Positions 31,704-41,461 of a DNA stretch of 64,000 bases are shown one piece after another. This DNA is from Streptomyces sclerotialus. GTDB taxonomy: Bacteria; Actinomycetota; Actinomycetes; Streptomycetales; Streptomycetaceae. Position 1 is the stretch's first letter. Every line of letters begins with the position of its first letter. Location of the stretch: positions 4,588,001-4,652,000 of the forward strand of contig NZ_JBFOHP010000002.1 in NCBI RefSeq assembly GCF_040907265.1. Direction: 5' to 3'. The notes beneath the pieces are model-generated. The model saw nothing but the letters and a program-made list of their open reading frames with translations. It did no database searches and was not told the DNA's origin. Position numbers and translations under genes: made by a program.

Positions 31704-34700
31704 ATGCGGTTCGGCCTGCTGGGCCCGCTGACGGTGCACGATGCGGCGGGCGCGGCCCGACCGCTGAACAGCGCGAAGGGCCAGGCGCTGCTGGCCGCCC
31801 TCCTGTTACGGGCGAACCGCGTCGTACCGGTCGAGGTGCTCAAGGAAGCGCTGTGGGGCGAGCGTGCCCCCGCGTCGGCCAACGCCTCGCTCTACAACCA
31901 CGTGACACGGCTGCGCAGGGCGCTCGGCGCGGACGGTGACGGACGGCTCCGCTCGGTGGCCCCCGGCTATCTCCTGCGGGTCCGCGCGGGCGAACTGGAC
32001 AGCACCGAATTCACCGCGGCCGTCCGCCGTGCCCGGGAGGCGTACGCACGCGGCGACTGGGCCGCGGTGCTCCAGGAGGCCGCCGACGCGTCCGCACTGT
32101 GGCGCGGCCGGCCGCTGGACGGCTTGCCCGAGGAGGTCTCCGAGGCGCTGGACGCGCAGCCCTTCGTGCGGCAACTGGAGGAGGAAAGACTCCAGTTGCT
32201 GGAGTGGCGGTACGACGCCGAGCTGCGGCTCGGGCGGCACGGCGGCCTGGCGCCCGAACTGTCCCGGCTGGTCGCCGAGCATCCGCTGCGGGAGGGCTTC
32301 CACCGGCAGCTGATGCTCGTGCTGCGCCGTACGGGGCGGCAGGCGGAGGCGCTCGCCGTCTTCCACGCGCTGCGCCGGAGGCTGGTGGACGAACTGGGCG
32401 TCGAACCGGGCGCTGCGGCGCAGGAGGCGTACCAGGAGGTGCTGCGGGAGGACCCGGAGACCGGGGTGGACGTCCCCGCCCGGAGGGCAACTGCGGGGGC
32501 TGTCCCCAGGGCAGCTGCGTGGGCTGTCCCAGGAGGAGCCGATGGGCCCCCGCCCGAGTGTGCCGACGAGCGCTCCGCCACGGAGGCAGCGGGAGCCGCA
32601 CCTCTTGGCGCTGTGCCGGACTCCGCCCCCTTGACGGAGCCCGCACCCCGCCCTGCGCAACTCCCGCCGCGAACGTCCCCCTTCATCGGGCGCGACGACC
32701 AGATCGCCGTGCTGTACGAGGCGTTGGCGCCCCGCGGGGACCGGGCGGCCACCGCAGTGCTGAGCGGCATGGCCGGTGTCGGCAAGAGCGCGCTCGCCGT
32801 GCACGTCGCCCACGGGCTGCGCGACCGCTATCCGGACGGGCAGCTCTTCCTCAATCTGCACGGCGCCAACCCCGGAGGCGCGCCCATGAGCGCCCTTCAG
32901 GCACTGGAGGTGCTGCTGCGCGACCTCGGTGTGCCGCGCGGGCGGGTGCCGGACGAGGTGCACGCCGCGTCGGCGCTGTTCCGCTCGACGCTCGACGGGG
33001 CCCGCGTCCTCCTCGTCCTCGACGACGCCGCCGGCGCGGCCCAGGTGCGCCCGCTGCTCCCGGCGGCCCCCGGTTGTGCGGTACTGGTCACCAGCCGGTC
33101 GCCGCTGGCCGCGCTGGACGGCGCGGTGCACCTGCCGCTGGCCCGGCTCGCCGAGCGGGACAGCGTGGACCTGATCAGCCGGGTGTCGGGGCAGGGCCGG
33201 GTGCCGGCCGGCAGCCCGGCCGTCCGGCGGCTGGCGGAGCTGTGCGGACAGCTGCCGCTGGCGCTGCGGGTGGTCGCGGCGCGGCTGGCGGCCCGTCGCG
33301 CGCTGACCGTCGAGGCGCTGGTGGAGCTGCTGGACGGGCAGGACGGGCGGCTGGACCACCTGGAGTACGACGACCTCAGCGTGCGCCGCTCGCTGGCGGT
33401 CGCGTACGACGCACTGGTGGCCTCGGACCGGCCCGTCGACCGGGACGCGGCGCTGGCGCTGCGCCGGATGGGCGTGCTGGACCTGCCGGCGTACGAGACG
33501 GGGCTGGCGGCCCGGCTGATGGCGGCCGACGACCGGCGGGCCTGTGCCGCGCTGGACCGGCTGGTGGACGTGGCGCTGCTGGAGGAGGTGGCCTTCGGCC
33601 GGTACGCGCCGCACGACCTCGTACGGGACTTCGCGCGCGAACTGGCGGCGCGGCACGAGGACGGGGCGGAACGGGCGGCCACGGCGCGGCGCGGCGTGGA
33701 GTGGTTCGCCGCCCGCGCCGCCCAGTCCGTACGGGTGTTCGTGCCGGCGTCGCGTCTCCGGACGCTGCGGCTGGCGGGCGAACCGGCCGAGTGCGCCGCG
33801 CCGTTCGCGGACGCCGAGGAGGCGTTCGGCTGGGGCGACCGGGAACTGGCGGTGATGCGCGACCTGGTGGCGCGGCACATCCGTACGGACCACGGCAGGG
33901 ACGCGGCCGTGACGCTGGCACGGATGCTGGAGCCGTACCTGCAACGCCGCGGGCGGACGCAGGAACTGGCCGAGCTGAGCGATCTGGCGCGGGCCGGGGC
34001 CCGGGAGTCGGGTGACGCCGGGGCCGAGGTGGTCGCGATGAGCGACCTGGCCGGTGCGTACTACATGTCGGGGCGCTACGAGAAGGCGCTCGTGCTGATC
34101 GACGAGGCGATCGCGCGGTCGCGGCTGCTGGGCGACGACGAGTGGCTGCAGCGGGTGCTCAGCAACCGCGGGCTGCTCCTGTACGTGCTGGGGCGCCCCG
34201 AGGAGTCCGCGGCGGCCCAGGAGGAGGCGCTGGCGTACGCGCACCGGCTGGGTGACGACCACGCGGTGGCGGTCTGCCTCAGCCACCTGGGGAACCTCTA
34301 CGAGCTGGCGGACGCGCGCAAGGCCATCGAGTACCACCGTCGGAGCCTGGAGGCGGGCGTACGGCTGGACAGCGCACGGTTGCAGCAGACGGCGCGCTGC
34401 AACATCGGCTGCGCCTACCTCTCGCTCGGCGAACCGGAAGCCGCGGTCGCCCACTTCGAGGCGGCGCTGCGCTCCCTGGAGGAGGCCACCGACTGGCACA
34501 CGGTCTCCGAGAGCCGGCTCGGGCTGATCCGCGCGCTCCGCAGGCTGGCGCGGGACGAGCGGGCGGCGGACGAGTGCCGGGCGCTGCTGGACCTGGCCGA
34601 GGTGCGCGGCGACGCGTACACGGCGGGGAAGGCGCGGTACGAGTACGGGCATGTGCTGCGCACCCTGGGGCGCGGTGCCGAGTCCGGTGAGCAGTGGCGG

Positions 34701-34766
34701 CTGTCGCTGGCGGCGCTGGACGGTACGGATGCCGATGTGCTGCCCGAGTTGCGGTCCCTCGTGTGA
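31704..34766 (+). CDS. AfsR-type SARP regulator with NB-ARC and TPR domains (TTA codon)
   Basis: A 1020-residue regulator. Residues 1-95 form the DNA-binding domain (RFGLLGPLTVHDAAG, ASLYNHVTRLRRALG, GYLLRVRAG), followed by the activation domain to ~245. An Ala/Pro-rich linker leads to the NB-ARC ATPase with P-loop GMAGVGKS at 355-362 and VLLVLDDA. TPR-like helices fill ~780-1000 (LSNRGLLLYVLGRPEESAAAQEEAL, RCNIGCAYLSLGEPEAAVAHFEAAL). Codon 35 (31806-31808) is TTA, so translation needs bldA. GGAGG precedes the ATG. No metabolite genes adjoin it, so its targets are uncertain. Confidence 0.87.
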   Translation: MRFGLLGPLTVHDAAGAARPLNSAKGQALLAALLLRANRVVPVEVLKEALWGERAPASANASLYNHVTRLRRALGADGDGRLRSVAPGYLLRVRAGELDSTEFTAAVRRAREAYARGDWAAVLQEAADASALWRGRPLDGLPEEVSEALDAQPFVRQLEEERLQLLEWRYDAELRLGRHGGLAPELSRLVAEHPLREGFHRQLMLVLRRTGRQAEALAVFHALRRRLVDELGVEPGAAAQEAYQEVLREDPETGVDVPARRATAGAVPRAAAWAVPGGADGPPPECADERSATEAAGAAPLGAVPDSAPLTEPAPRPAQLPPRTSPFIGRDDQIAVLYEALAPRGDRAATAVLSGMAGVGKSALAVHVAHGLRDRYPDGQLFLNLHGANPGGAPMSALQALEVLLRDLGVPRGRVPDEVHAASALFRSTLDGARVLLVLDDAAGAAQVRPLLPAAPGCAVLVTSRSPLAALDGAVHLPLARLAERDSVDLISRVSGQGRVPAGSPAVRRLAELCGQLPLALRVVAARLAARRALTVEALVELLDGQDGRLDHLEYDDLSVRRSLAVAYDALVASDRPVDRDAALALRRMGVLDLPAYETGLAARLMAADDRRACAALDRLVDVALLEEVAFGRYAPHDLVRDFARELAARHEDGAERAATARRGVEWFAARAAQSVRVFVPASRLRTLRLAGEPAECAAPFADAEEAFGWGDRELAVMRDLVARHIRTDHGRDAAVTLARMLEPYLQRRGRTQELAELSDLARAGARESGDAGAEVVAMSDLAGAYYMSGRYEKALVLIDEAIARSRLLGDDEWLQRVLSNRGLLLYVLGRPEESAAAQEEALAYAHRLGDDHAVAVCLSHLGNLYELADARKAIEYHRRSLEAGVRLDSARLQQTARCNIGCAYLSLGEPEAAVAHFEAALRSLEEATDWHTVSESRLGLIRALRRLARDERAADECRALLDLAEVRGDAYTAGKARYEYGHVLRTLGRGAESGEQWRLSLAALDGTDADVLPELRSLV

Positions 34767-35003
34767 CGTGGTGGGGCAGAAGAGGCCAATCGTTGGTTAA
34801 TGCCTCACTCGGAGTGTTCGTGCCTGGCCGTTGTCCCTCCGTGTCCTGATTGTGCGGCCCGCTTAGCCCGCCTGGCGCACAGAAATGGGAAAACGGATAA
34901 ACTGGTGCAATTGTGGTGGGAGTTGTCATGGGCTCCGGTACCTGGGAGGGGCGGTCCGCTCCGCCTGGCACGCGAGGCCCGCCGCCAGCGTCCAGGAGGC
35001 CCC

Positions 35004-35894
35004 ATGCTCCGAAGCGCCGTCCGCAGCGCCGCAGCCGGTTTCGTCCTTCTCTTCGCGGCGGTGCTCGCCGCCGACGCGGGTGCCGGGGGCGGTGGTGCCG
35101 CCGCCCCGCCGGCCCCGGTCCGCCTGGTCTCCGCCCAGAAGGGGCTGCCGCTCTACGGCGCCTCCGTGATCGCGCACCGGGGAGCCGCCAAGTACGCCCC
35201 CGAGAACACCCTCGCCGCGGTCGACGAAGCCGACCGGCGCGACGTGGAGTGGGTCGAGAACGACGTGCAGCGCACCAAGGACGGCAAGCTGGTCGTCATC
35301 CACGACACCACGCTGAAGCGGACCACCGACGCCGAGGAGGTCTACCCGAAGCGATCGCCGTGGCGGGTGGGGGACTTCACCGCCGCCGAGATCGCCAGGC
35401 TGGACGCCGGCAGCTGGTTCGACGAGGAGTTCGCGGGCGAGCGCGTGCCCACCCTCGCCTCCTACCTGAACCGGGTGGACCGCAACGGCCAGCACCTCCT
35501 GCTGGAGATCAAGAACCCGGAGCAGTACCCGGGCATCGTGAAGCAGGTCCTCGCCCAGCTGCGGGATTCCGGTTGGCTCGACGCGGAGCACGTGATGGAC
35601 GGGCTGGTCGTCCAGAGCTTCGGGGGTGACGCCGTACGTGAGGTGCACTCGCGGCAGCCGGACGTCCGTACGGCGGTGCTCGGCACGCCCAGCCGTGCGA
35701 AGCTGCCGGAGTACGCCCGGTTCGCCGACTGGATCAATCCGCCGTACAAGGACCTGAGTTCGGCCTATGTGTCCGCTGTGCAGAGCCTGTGGGGCCCGCA
35801 CGCCGAGCGGATGGAAGTGCACACCTGGGGCGTGTCGGTCAGTCAGGCCAAACGGGCCTTCTCGTCGTACGGTATCGACGGCGTAATCCTCTGA
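35004..35894 (+). CDS. Secreted glycerophosphodiester phosphodiesterase
   Basis: A 296-residue GDPD enzyme that cleaves glycerophosphodiesters to glycerol-3-phosphate. A signal peptide (VRSAAAGFVLLFAAVLAADAGA) precedes a TIM barrel. Catalytic residues are visible: His58 in VIAHRGAAKYAPENT, the Glu/Asp pair in VEWVENDVQRTKDG and the His of LVVIHDTTLKRTT. The end strand SYGIDGVIL is typical. ATG 35004 follows AGGAGG at a good distance. It probably recovers phosphate or glycerol outside the cell. It is monocistronic. Confidence 0.88.
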   Translation: MLRSAVRSAAAGFVLLFAAVLAADAGAGGGGAAAPPAPVRLVSAQKGLPLYGASVIAHRGAAKYAPENTLAAVDEADRRDVEWVENDVQRTKDGKLVVIHDTTLKRTTDAEEVYPKRSPWRVGDFTAAEIARLDAGSWFDEEFAGERVPTLASYLNRVDRNGQHLLLEIKNPEQYPGIVKQVLAQLRDSGWLDAEHVMDGLVVQSFGGDAVREVHSRQPDVRTAVLGTPSRAKLPEYARFADWINPPYKDLSSAYVSAVQSLWGPHAERMEVHTWGVSVSQAKRAFSSYGIDGVIL

Positions 35895-36075
35895 CCTGGA
35901 GCTTCCGCTTCCGTCGCGCGCCGTGTGACGTACATGGCATGTGAAGCAAGTGAGGAGACGATTTACGGGATTCGGCGTGCCGGGCTAGGGTGCCTCTGAT
36001 GTTCTCAGCTGCCTCGCTCCCCGCAATTCCGGTAAGACGGAGAATTCTCTCCCTGGGTTGCCTGGGGGAGGGGAC

Positions 36076-37257
36076 GTGAACAATCTCGCGCAGCCGCACA
36101 GTGAGCGGCGCACCCCTCTTCCGCCCACCCGGACCGCGCCGGACTCCGCGGACACCGCGGTCAAGGACGCCCCGGTCACGGGTGGAGCGCGGCAGACCGG
36201 ACGGAAGCCGGACGCACCGGCGAAGAACGGCAAGCAGCGCGACGCCTTCTTCGACAACGCGAAGTACCTGGCGATCGTGCTGGTGGCGATGGGCCACTCG
36301 TGGGAGCCGCTGCGGGACGGCAGCCGTTCGGCGGCGGCGCTCTACATCACGGTGTACGCGTTCCACATGCCGGCCTTCATCATCATCTCCGGCTACTTCT
36401 CGCGCAGTTTCGACATGCGCAAGGACCGGCTGCAGCGGCTGATCACCGGCGTCGCCGTGCCGTACATCCTCTTCGAGACGGCGTACACGCTGTTCAAGCG
36501 GGTGGCGGACGACGACCCGGGGTATCCCATCAGCCTGCTGGACCCCTGGTACCTGACCTGGTTCCTGGTCGCGCTGTTCATCTGGCGGCTCACCACGCCG
36601 ATCTGGAAGATCGTGCGCTGGCCCGTCCCGCTGGCGCTCGCCATCGCCGTGCTGGCGTCCGTCTCGCCGGACATCGGTGACGACCTGGACCTCCAGCGGG
36701 TCCTGCAGTTCCTGCCGTTCTTCGTCATCGGCCTGTGCCTCAAGCCCGAGCACTTCCTGCTCGTGCGCAACAAGCGGGCGCGCATCCTGGCCGTGCCGGT
36801 CTTCGCGGCCGCGCTGGTCTTCGCGTACTGGGCCGCGCCCCGGATGAACGCCGCGTGGTTCTACCACCGCGACAGCGCCCAGGAGCTCGCCGCGCCGTGG
36901 TGGTCCGGCGCCGTCATGACGCTGGCGATGTTCGGCTGCTCGCTGGTCCTGGTGGCGTGCTTCTTCGCCTGGGTACCGGGCCGGAAGATGTGGTTCACCG
37001 CGCTCGGCGCCGGCACCCTGTACGGCTACCTCCTGCACGGCTTCCTGGCCAAGGGGTCGCGCTTCTGGGGCTGGTACGACGACTTCCACTGGGTGCACAC
37101 CCCGCTCGGCGCGATCGCGCTGACGCTGATCGCCGGCACCATCATCACGGTGCTGTGCACCCCACCGGTGCAGCGGATGTTCCGGTTCGCGATGGAGCCC
37201 AAGATGAACTGGGCGTTCAAGAAGGACGCCGCCGAGGTGGCCCGCCACCGGAAGTGA
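36076..37257 (+). CDS. Membrane acyltransferase, acyltransferase_3 family
   Basis: A 393-residue integral membrane protein with about ten TM helices after a ~55-residue polar N-terminus. The opening FFDNAKYLAIVLVAMGHSWEPL carries the conserved His of the OafA/NolL-type acyltransferase_3 fold, and FHMPAFIIISGYFSRSF is the following signature. Members transfer acetyl or other acyl groups to extracellular sugars or glycopolymers. The GTG start is preceded by GGGGGAGGGG. The nearest relatives are labelled fucose 4-O-acetylase-like. Substrate is unknown. Confidence 0.82.
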   Translation: MNNLAQPHSERRTPLPPTRTAPDSADTAVKDAPVTGGARQTGRKPDAPAKNGKQRDAFFDNAKYLAIVLVAMGHSWEPLRDGSRSAAALYITVYAFHMPAFIIISGYFSRSFDMRKDRLQRLITGVAVPYILFETAYTLFKRVADDDPGYPISLLDPWYLTWFLVALFIWRLTTPIWKIVRWPVPLALAIAVLASVSPDIGDDLDLQRVLQFLPFFVIGLCLKPEHFLLVRNKRARILAVPVFAAALVFAYWAAPRMNAAWFYHRDSAQELAAPWWSGAVMTLAMFGCSLVLVACFFAWVPGRKMWFTALGAGTLYGYLLHGFLAKGSRFWGWYDDFHWVHTPLGAIALTLIAGTIITVLCTPPVQRMFRFAMEPKMNWAFKKDAAEVARHRK

Positions 37258-37342
37258 CACGACGGCCAGGCAGAATCGCCTGTGCCATCCGGGGCCCGGT
37301 TCGCGCGCGGACCGGGCCCCGTCGTCGTCCGGAGGAGACACC

Positions 37343-38167
37343 ATGCCCGAGTCGGCCTGGTCCGGTGAACAGCTGGACCTGGACGCCTACCTGGAGCGCA
37401 TCGGGTACGCGGGGGACCGCACGCCCACCCTGCAGACGCTGCGCGCCGTCCAGGCCGCCCACGTCACGGCCATCGGCTTCGAGAACATCGACGTCCTGCT
37501 GGGCCGGCCGGTGCCGCTGGACGTGCCGAGCCTCCAGGACAAGCTCGTCGGCAGCGGCCGCGGCGGCTACTGCTACGAACACAACCTGCTCTTCGCCGCC
37601 GCCCTGGAACGGCTCGGCTTCGCCGTCTCCGGGCTCGGCGCCCGTATCCGGATGGGCGAGGACAGGATCCGCCCGACCACCCACGCACTGCTGAAGGTGC
37701 GGCTGGAAGGCGAGGAGTGGATCACCGACGTCGGCTTCGGCGGCGAGGCGCTCCTCGCGCCGCTGCCGCTGCGCGCGGGGTACCAGGAGCGGCAGGGCGG
37801 CTGGACCTTCGGCATCGGCCGGGAAGCGGACGGCACGTGGGTCGTACGGTCGCTGCACGCCGACGGCTGGTTCGACCTGTACTCCTTCGGGGAGGAGCCG
37901 CGGCACGCCGTCGACTTCGCCGTCTTCAACCACTACATAGCCACCCACCCGCGCTCGCCGTTCGTGCAGCGCCTCGTGGTGCAGCGCCCCGACCACGGCC
38001 TGCGGCGCACCCTGGTCGGTACGGAGCTGACGCTGACCGGCACCGACCACGTCCGCGACGTGCGCGAGGTGTCCGGCGCCGAGCTGCCGCGGGTGCTCGC
38101 CGAGGTCTTCCGGATCACGCTCACGGACACGGACGAGAAGACGCTGGTGGGCTGGTACGGAGGGTGA
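37343..38167 (+). CDS. nat: Arylamine N-acetyltransferase
   Basis: A 274-residue acetyl-CoA-dependent enzyme. The catalytic triad is present: Cys77 in GRGGYCYEHN, His114 in PTTHALLKV and Asp129 in WITDVGFGG. The length matches the family. NATs acetylate arylamines and hydrazines, and amide-synthase relatives close ansamycin rings, but nothing nearby suggests that role. GGAGGAG precedes the ATG. It is convergent with the RidA gene 19 bp away. Confidence 0.92.
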   Translation: MPESAWSGEQLDLDAYLERIGYAGDRTPTLQTLRAVQAAHVTAIGFENIDVLLGRPVPLDVPSLQDKLVGSGRGGYCYEHNLLFAAALERLGFAVSGLGARIRMGEDRIRPTTHALLKVRLEGEEWITDVGFGGEALLAPLPLRAGYQERQGGWTFGIGREADGTWVVRSLHADGWFDLYSFGEEPRHAVDFAVFNHYIATHPRSPFVQRLVVQRPDHGLRRTLVGTELTLTGTDHVRDVREVSGAELPRVLAEVFRITLTDTDEKTLVGWYGG

Positions 38168-38186
38168 GAGCCGGCGGGCGGCGCGG

Positions 38187-38588
38187 TCAGGGGACGACCG
38201 CGATGCCCTCGATCTCCACGAGCGCCGCCTCGTCCCACAGCCGGGTGGTGCCGATCACCGCCATCGCGGGGTAGTCCGTGCCGACCAGCTGCTTCCAGAC
38301 CCGGCCGATGGCGGCGGCGTTGCGGCGGTAGTCGGCCACGTCCACCGCGTACACCGTCAGCTTGCCCAGGTCGGCCGGGCCGGCCCCGGCCGCTTCCGCG
38401 GCGGCCAGCAGATTCGTCAGCGCCTGTGCGAACTGCTCGACGACGTCCGTGCCGACGATCCGGCCCGCGCCGTCCAGCGCGGTCTGCCCGGCGAGCAGGA
38501 CGAGGGTGCCCGGAGCGGCCCGTACGGCGTGACTGAAGCCGGTCGGCGGGGACAGCTGCGGCGGGTTGATCCGTTCCAGGCCGGTCAT
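38187..38588 (-). CDS. RidA-family protein
   Basis: A 133-residue YjgF/YER057c/UK114 protein. Archetypal RidA deaminates reactive enamine/imine intermediates; related subgroups act on other substrates. Motifs are FSHAVRAAPGTLVLLAGQTALDGAGRIVG, VEQFAQALTNLLAAAEAAGAG and YPAMAVIGTTRLWDEAALVEIEGIAV. The canonical R-x-x-V substrate Arg is not clear (TTRLWDEAALVEIE), so it may be a non-deaminase member. ATG 38588 has GGAG upstream; GTG 38612 is an alternative. Confidence 0.85.
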   Translation of the reverse strand: MTGLERINPPQLSPPTGFSHAVRAAPGTLVLLAGQTALDGAGRIVGTDVVEQFAQALTNLLAAAEAAGAGPADLGKLTVYAVDVADYRRNAAAIGRVWKQLVGTDYPAMAVIGTTRLWDEAALVEIEGIAVVP

Positions 38589-38654
38589 GTGCCGCTCCGT
38601 CCCGCCGTCCACGCCGGTCCGCTCCGCAGTTCACGCACGTCCGCCGCCTCCGCT

Positions 38655-39536
38655 TCAGCCGCCGGTCGCCACCAGTTCGTAGCGCACACCCAGAGATTGA
38701 AGCGCCTCCTGCTCCGCCTGCGGAAGATCCTGGTCGGAGATGACGAGGTCGAAGTCGGCCAGCGGGGCCAGCTCGTACAGCGCCTGGCGGCTGAACTTGG
38801 AGTGGTCCACCAGCAGCACCTTGCGCCGGGCCGCCGCCATCAGGGCCCGCTTGACCAGGACGTTCTCCTGGGCCTGGTGGTAGCAGTGGCCGTTGTCGAC
38901 GGCGGAGGTGGACAGGAAGGCGACATCGGCGCGGAAGCTGCGCGCGATGTCGGCGGTGGACATGCCGAGGAAGGCGTTGAACGCGGCGTGGTACTCGCCG
39001 CCCAGCGCGATCACCCGGATGTCGGGCTCGTCGGCCAGCTCGTTGATCACCTGCAGCGAGTTGGTGATCACGGTGTACGCGCCGCGCCCGGACAGCGAGC
39101 GGGCCAGCGGCAGCGCCGTACTGGAGTCATCGATGATCACCGCCTGGCCGGGCTCCGCGATGGCCAGCGCGGCCGCGCAGATCGCCTCCTTCGCGGCGAC
39201 GTGCTCGCTGCCGCGCCAGCGCGCGTTCGACTCGAACAGGGCGTTGGGCGCCGCGGTGGCGCCGCCGCGCACCTTCCGCAGCCAGCCCTGGTGCTCCAGC
39301 GTGTCCAGGTCGCGGTGGACGGTCATCTGGCTGACGCCCAGCTCCTTGACCAGGTCCTCGATGCTGACCTGGCCCTCGGCCAGCACCCGGTCCGCGATCC
39401 GCTTCCGGCGGTCCTTGGGGCCGAGCTTGGCCGGGGACGCGGCGTCGCCGGCGGCGGGCGCGGCGTCGTCGGCCGGGGGCACGGCGTCAGGAGTCCCCTC
39501 GGCAGTGCCGTCGGCAGTCCCTTCGGTACCGGTCAA
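38655..39536 (-). CDS. DeoR-family transcriptional regulator
   Basis: A 293-residue repressor-type protein. An Ala/Pro/Asp-rich N-terminal leader of ~38 residues precedes the DeoR helix-turn-helix (DRRKRIADRVLAEGQVSIEDLVKELGVSQMTVHRDLDTLEHQGWLRKVRGG in parts). The DeoRC effector domain has DDSSTALPLARSL, VITNSLQVINELAD and LLVDHSKFSRQALYELAPLADFDLVISD. Such proteins sense sugar phosphates. The TTG start has GGGAGAGGA upstream. No transport or sugar gene adjoins it, so the target is unknown. Confidence 0.88.
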   Translation of the reverse strand: MTGTEGTADGTAEGTPDAVPPADDAAPAAGDAASPAKLGPKDRRKRIADRVLAEGQVSIEDLVKELGVSQMTVHRDLDTLEHQGWLRKVRGGATAAPNALFESNARWRGSEHVAAKEAICAAALAIAEPGQAVIIDDSSTALPLARSLSGRGAYTVITNSLQVINELADEPDIRVIALGGEYHAAFNAFLGMSTADIARSFRADVAFLSTSAVDNGHCYHQAQENVLVKRALMAAARRKVLLVDHSKFSRQALYELAPLADFDLVISDQDLPQAEQEALQSLGVRYELVATGG

Positions 39537-39718
39537 CGCTCGTCCTCTCCCGGATGGCGATCGGCCACGTCCTCACACGTCCGCACGGCCCGGCCGGCCG
39601 CACCGGGGCCTCCTCGGAGTTTAGAGCCTGCCGGGCCGCCTTCCCCTGGCCCGGGCGCGGCCCCGTGCCCGCCGCGACCGGTCCCCGGGCACCGCGCCGC
39701 ACGACGCGGTGCCGTACG

Positions 39719-41395
39719 TCATTTCGCGTCCGCGTAGCACTCCACCACCGCCGTGGTGAACGGGAAACGGACCGGGGTGCGGCCGAAGGCGATGCGGCCC
39801 GCCAGGTCGGCGGCCGTGGCGATGGCCGCCGCCACCGCGGGCGCCTCCTCCTCGGGGCAGTGCACGATCACCTCGTCGTGCTGGAAGAAGACCAGCTCGG
39901 CCCGCATGCCGGACTCGTGCAGCGACCGGCGGAGCGCGGCCAGCACCAGCAGCGCCCAGTCGGCGGCACTGCCCTGCACGACGAAGTTGCGGGTGAAGCG
40001 GCCGCGGGCCCGGGCGCCCGCCGTGCTGCCGTACGAAGCCGGGGCCTCCTCCTGCGGCAGGCCCGCCTCGTCGGGCGCGGCCACCGAGGCGGGCGTGCTC
40101 GTACGGCCGAGCCAGGTGCGCACCAGGCGGCCCTCCTCGCCCGCCCGCGCCGCGTCGTCCACGTACGCCACCGCTGCCGGGTAGCGGCGCCGCAGGTCCG
40201 CCATGTGCTTGAGCGCGTCGCCCGAGGTCTGGCCGTAGATCGCGCCGAGCAGCGCCAGCTTGGCCTGCGCGCGGTCCCCGCCGAAGGCGCGGGCCGCCAG
40301 GTCGGCGTACATGTCCCGGCCGCTGCCCGCCACCTCCATCAGCCCGGGGTCCCGGGAGACGGCGGCCAGCACCCGCGGCTCCATCTGGTCGGCGTCCGCG
40401 ACCACCAGCCGCCAGCCGGGGTCGGCGATCACGGCCCGCCGGATCACCTTGGGGACCTGCAGCGCACCGCCGCCGTTGGTCGTCCAGCGCCCGGAGACCG
40501 TGCCGCCCGGGAGGTACTCGGGGCGGAAGCGGCCCTCGTGCACCCACTGCTGCAGCCAGGACCAGCCGTGCGCGGTGTGCAGGCGGTAGAGCCGCTTGTA
40601 CTCCAGGAGCGGGGCGACGGCCGGGTGGTCGATGCCGAGCAGCTCCCACTTGCGGGTGGAGGTCAGCTTGATCCCGGCCTGGCCGAAGGCCCGGATGATG
40701 TCGGCGGGCAGATCGGGGCGGACCCGCGCGTCCGCCCCGAAGGCGCGGGACACCTCGTCCGCCAGCTCGGCCAGCCGCTGCGGCTCCAGACCGCCCGGAT
40801 AGCGCTCGCCGAGCAGCTCGTCCAGCAGTGCGCGGTGCACGTCCGCGCGCCAGGGCACGCCGGCCCGGTGCAGCTCGGCGGCGACCAGCATCCCGGCCGA
40901 CTCCGAGGCGAGCAGCAGCCGCATCCGCTCCGGCCGCTCGGTCTTCTCCGTACGCGCCAGCTGACCGGCATAGACCTCCAGCAGCGCCGTGAACTCGTCC
41001 GTCCCCGGCGGCAGCGGCACCGGGCCCGGATCGAAGAGCGAGGGCTGCGTCTCCGCGCTCCGCACGGGCGGGTCCTCGGGCACCGGCAGGCCGTGCAGCC
41101 GGGCCCAGGCCGCGGCGAGCGACCTCGGCTGGCCCGACTGGCCCTCCTCGTACCCGATGAGCAGCGACTCGGCGGCCTCGACGTCGTAACAGCGCTCGAC
41201 GCGGACCCCGGCCGCCAGCAGCTTGCGGTACGACTCCGCCGTGGACCGCCACACCCAGCGCTCCACCTCGGGCCGCGCCCGCACCGCCGTGACGAGATCC
41301 GGCTCTTCGGCCACCTCCCCGGCGACCCGCCCCGCCTCGTCCACCGCACACAGCCGGACACCCCCGTTCGCCGACTCGCCCACCACCCACCGCAT
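39719..41395 (-). CDS. Family-A DNA polymerase-like protein (3'-5' exonuclease/polymerase)
   Basis: A 558-residue protein with a compact N-terminal exonuclease-like domain and a C-terminal family-A polymerase domain. Motif A is VADADQMEPRVLAAVS, the O-helix region is AQAKLALLGAIYGQTSGDAL and motif C is FFQHDEVIVHCPEEE. TLSGRW-type template-binding sequence appears as GTVSGRWTTNGGGALQ. It lacks the 5' nuclease of Pol I. Such proteins are widely annotated as bifunctional 3'-5' exonuclease/DNA polymerase and probably act in repair. ATG 41395 is the natural start. Confidence 0.85.
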   Translation of the reverse strand: MRWVVGESANGGVRLCAVDEAGRVAGEVAEEPDLVTAVRARPEVERWVWRSTAESYRKLLAAGVRVERCYDVEAAESLLIGYEEGQSGQPRSLAAAWARLHGLPVPEDPPVRSAETQPSLFDPGPVPLPPGTDEFTALLEVYAGQLARTEKTERPERMRLLLASESAGMLVAAELHRAGVPWRADVHRALLDELLGERYPGGLEPQRLAELADEVSRAFGADARVRPDLPADIIRAFGQAGIKLTSTRKWELLGIDHPAVAPLLEYKRLYRLHTAHGWSWLQQWVHEGRFRPEYLPGGTVSGRWTTNGGGALQVPKVIRRAVIADPGWRLVVADADQMEPRVLAAVSRDPGLMEVAGSGRDMYADLAARAFGGDRAQAKLALLGAIYGQTSGDALKHMADLRRRYPAAVAYVDDAARAGEEGRLVRTWLGRTSTPASVAAPDEAGLPQEEAPASYGSTAGARARGRFTRNFVVQGSAADWALLVLAALRRSLHESGMRAELVFFQHDEVIVHCPEEEAPAVAAAIATAADLAGRIAFGRTPVRFPFTTAVVECYADAK

Positions 41396-41461
41396 GACCT
41401 GAGTTTCGCACCGGGGTACGACATTCCGGCCTCGGAGACGGCCGCCCTGGCCCCCTCGCCG

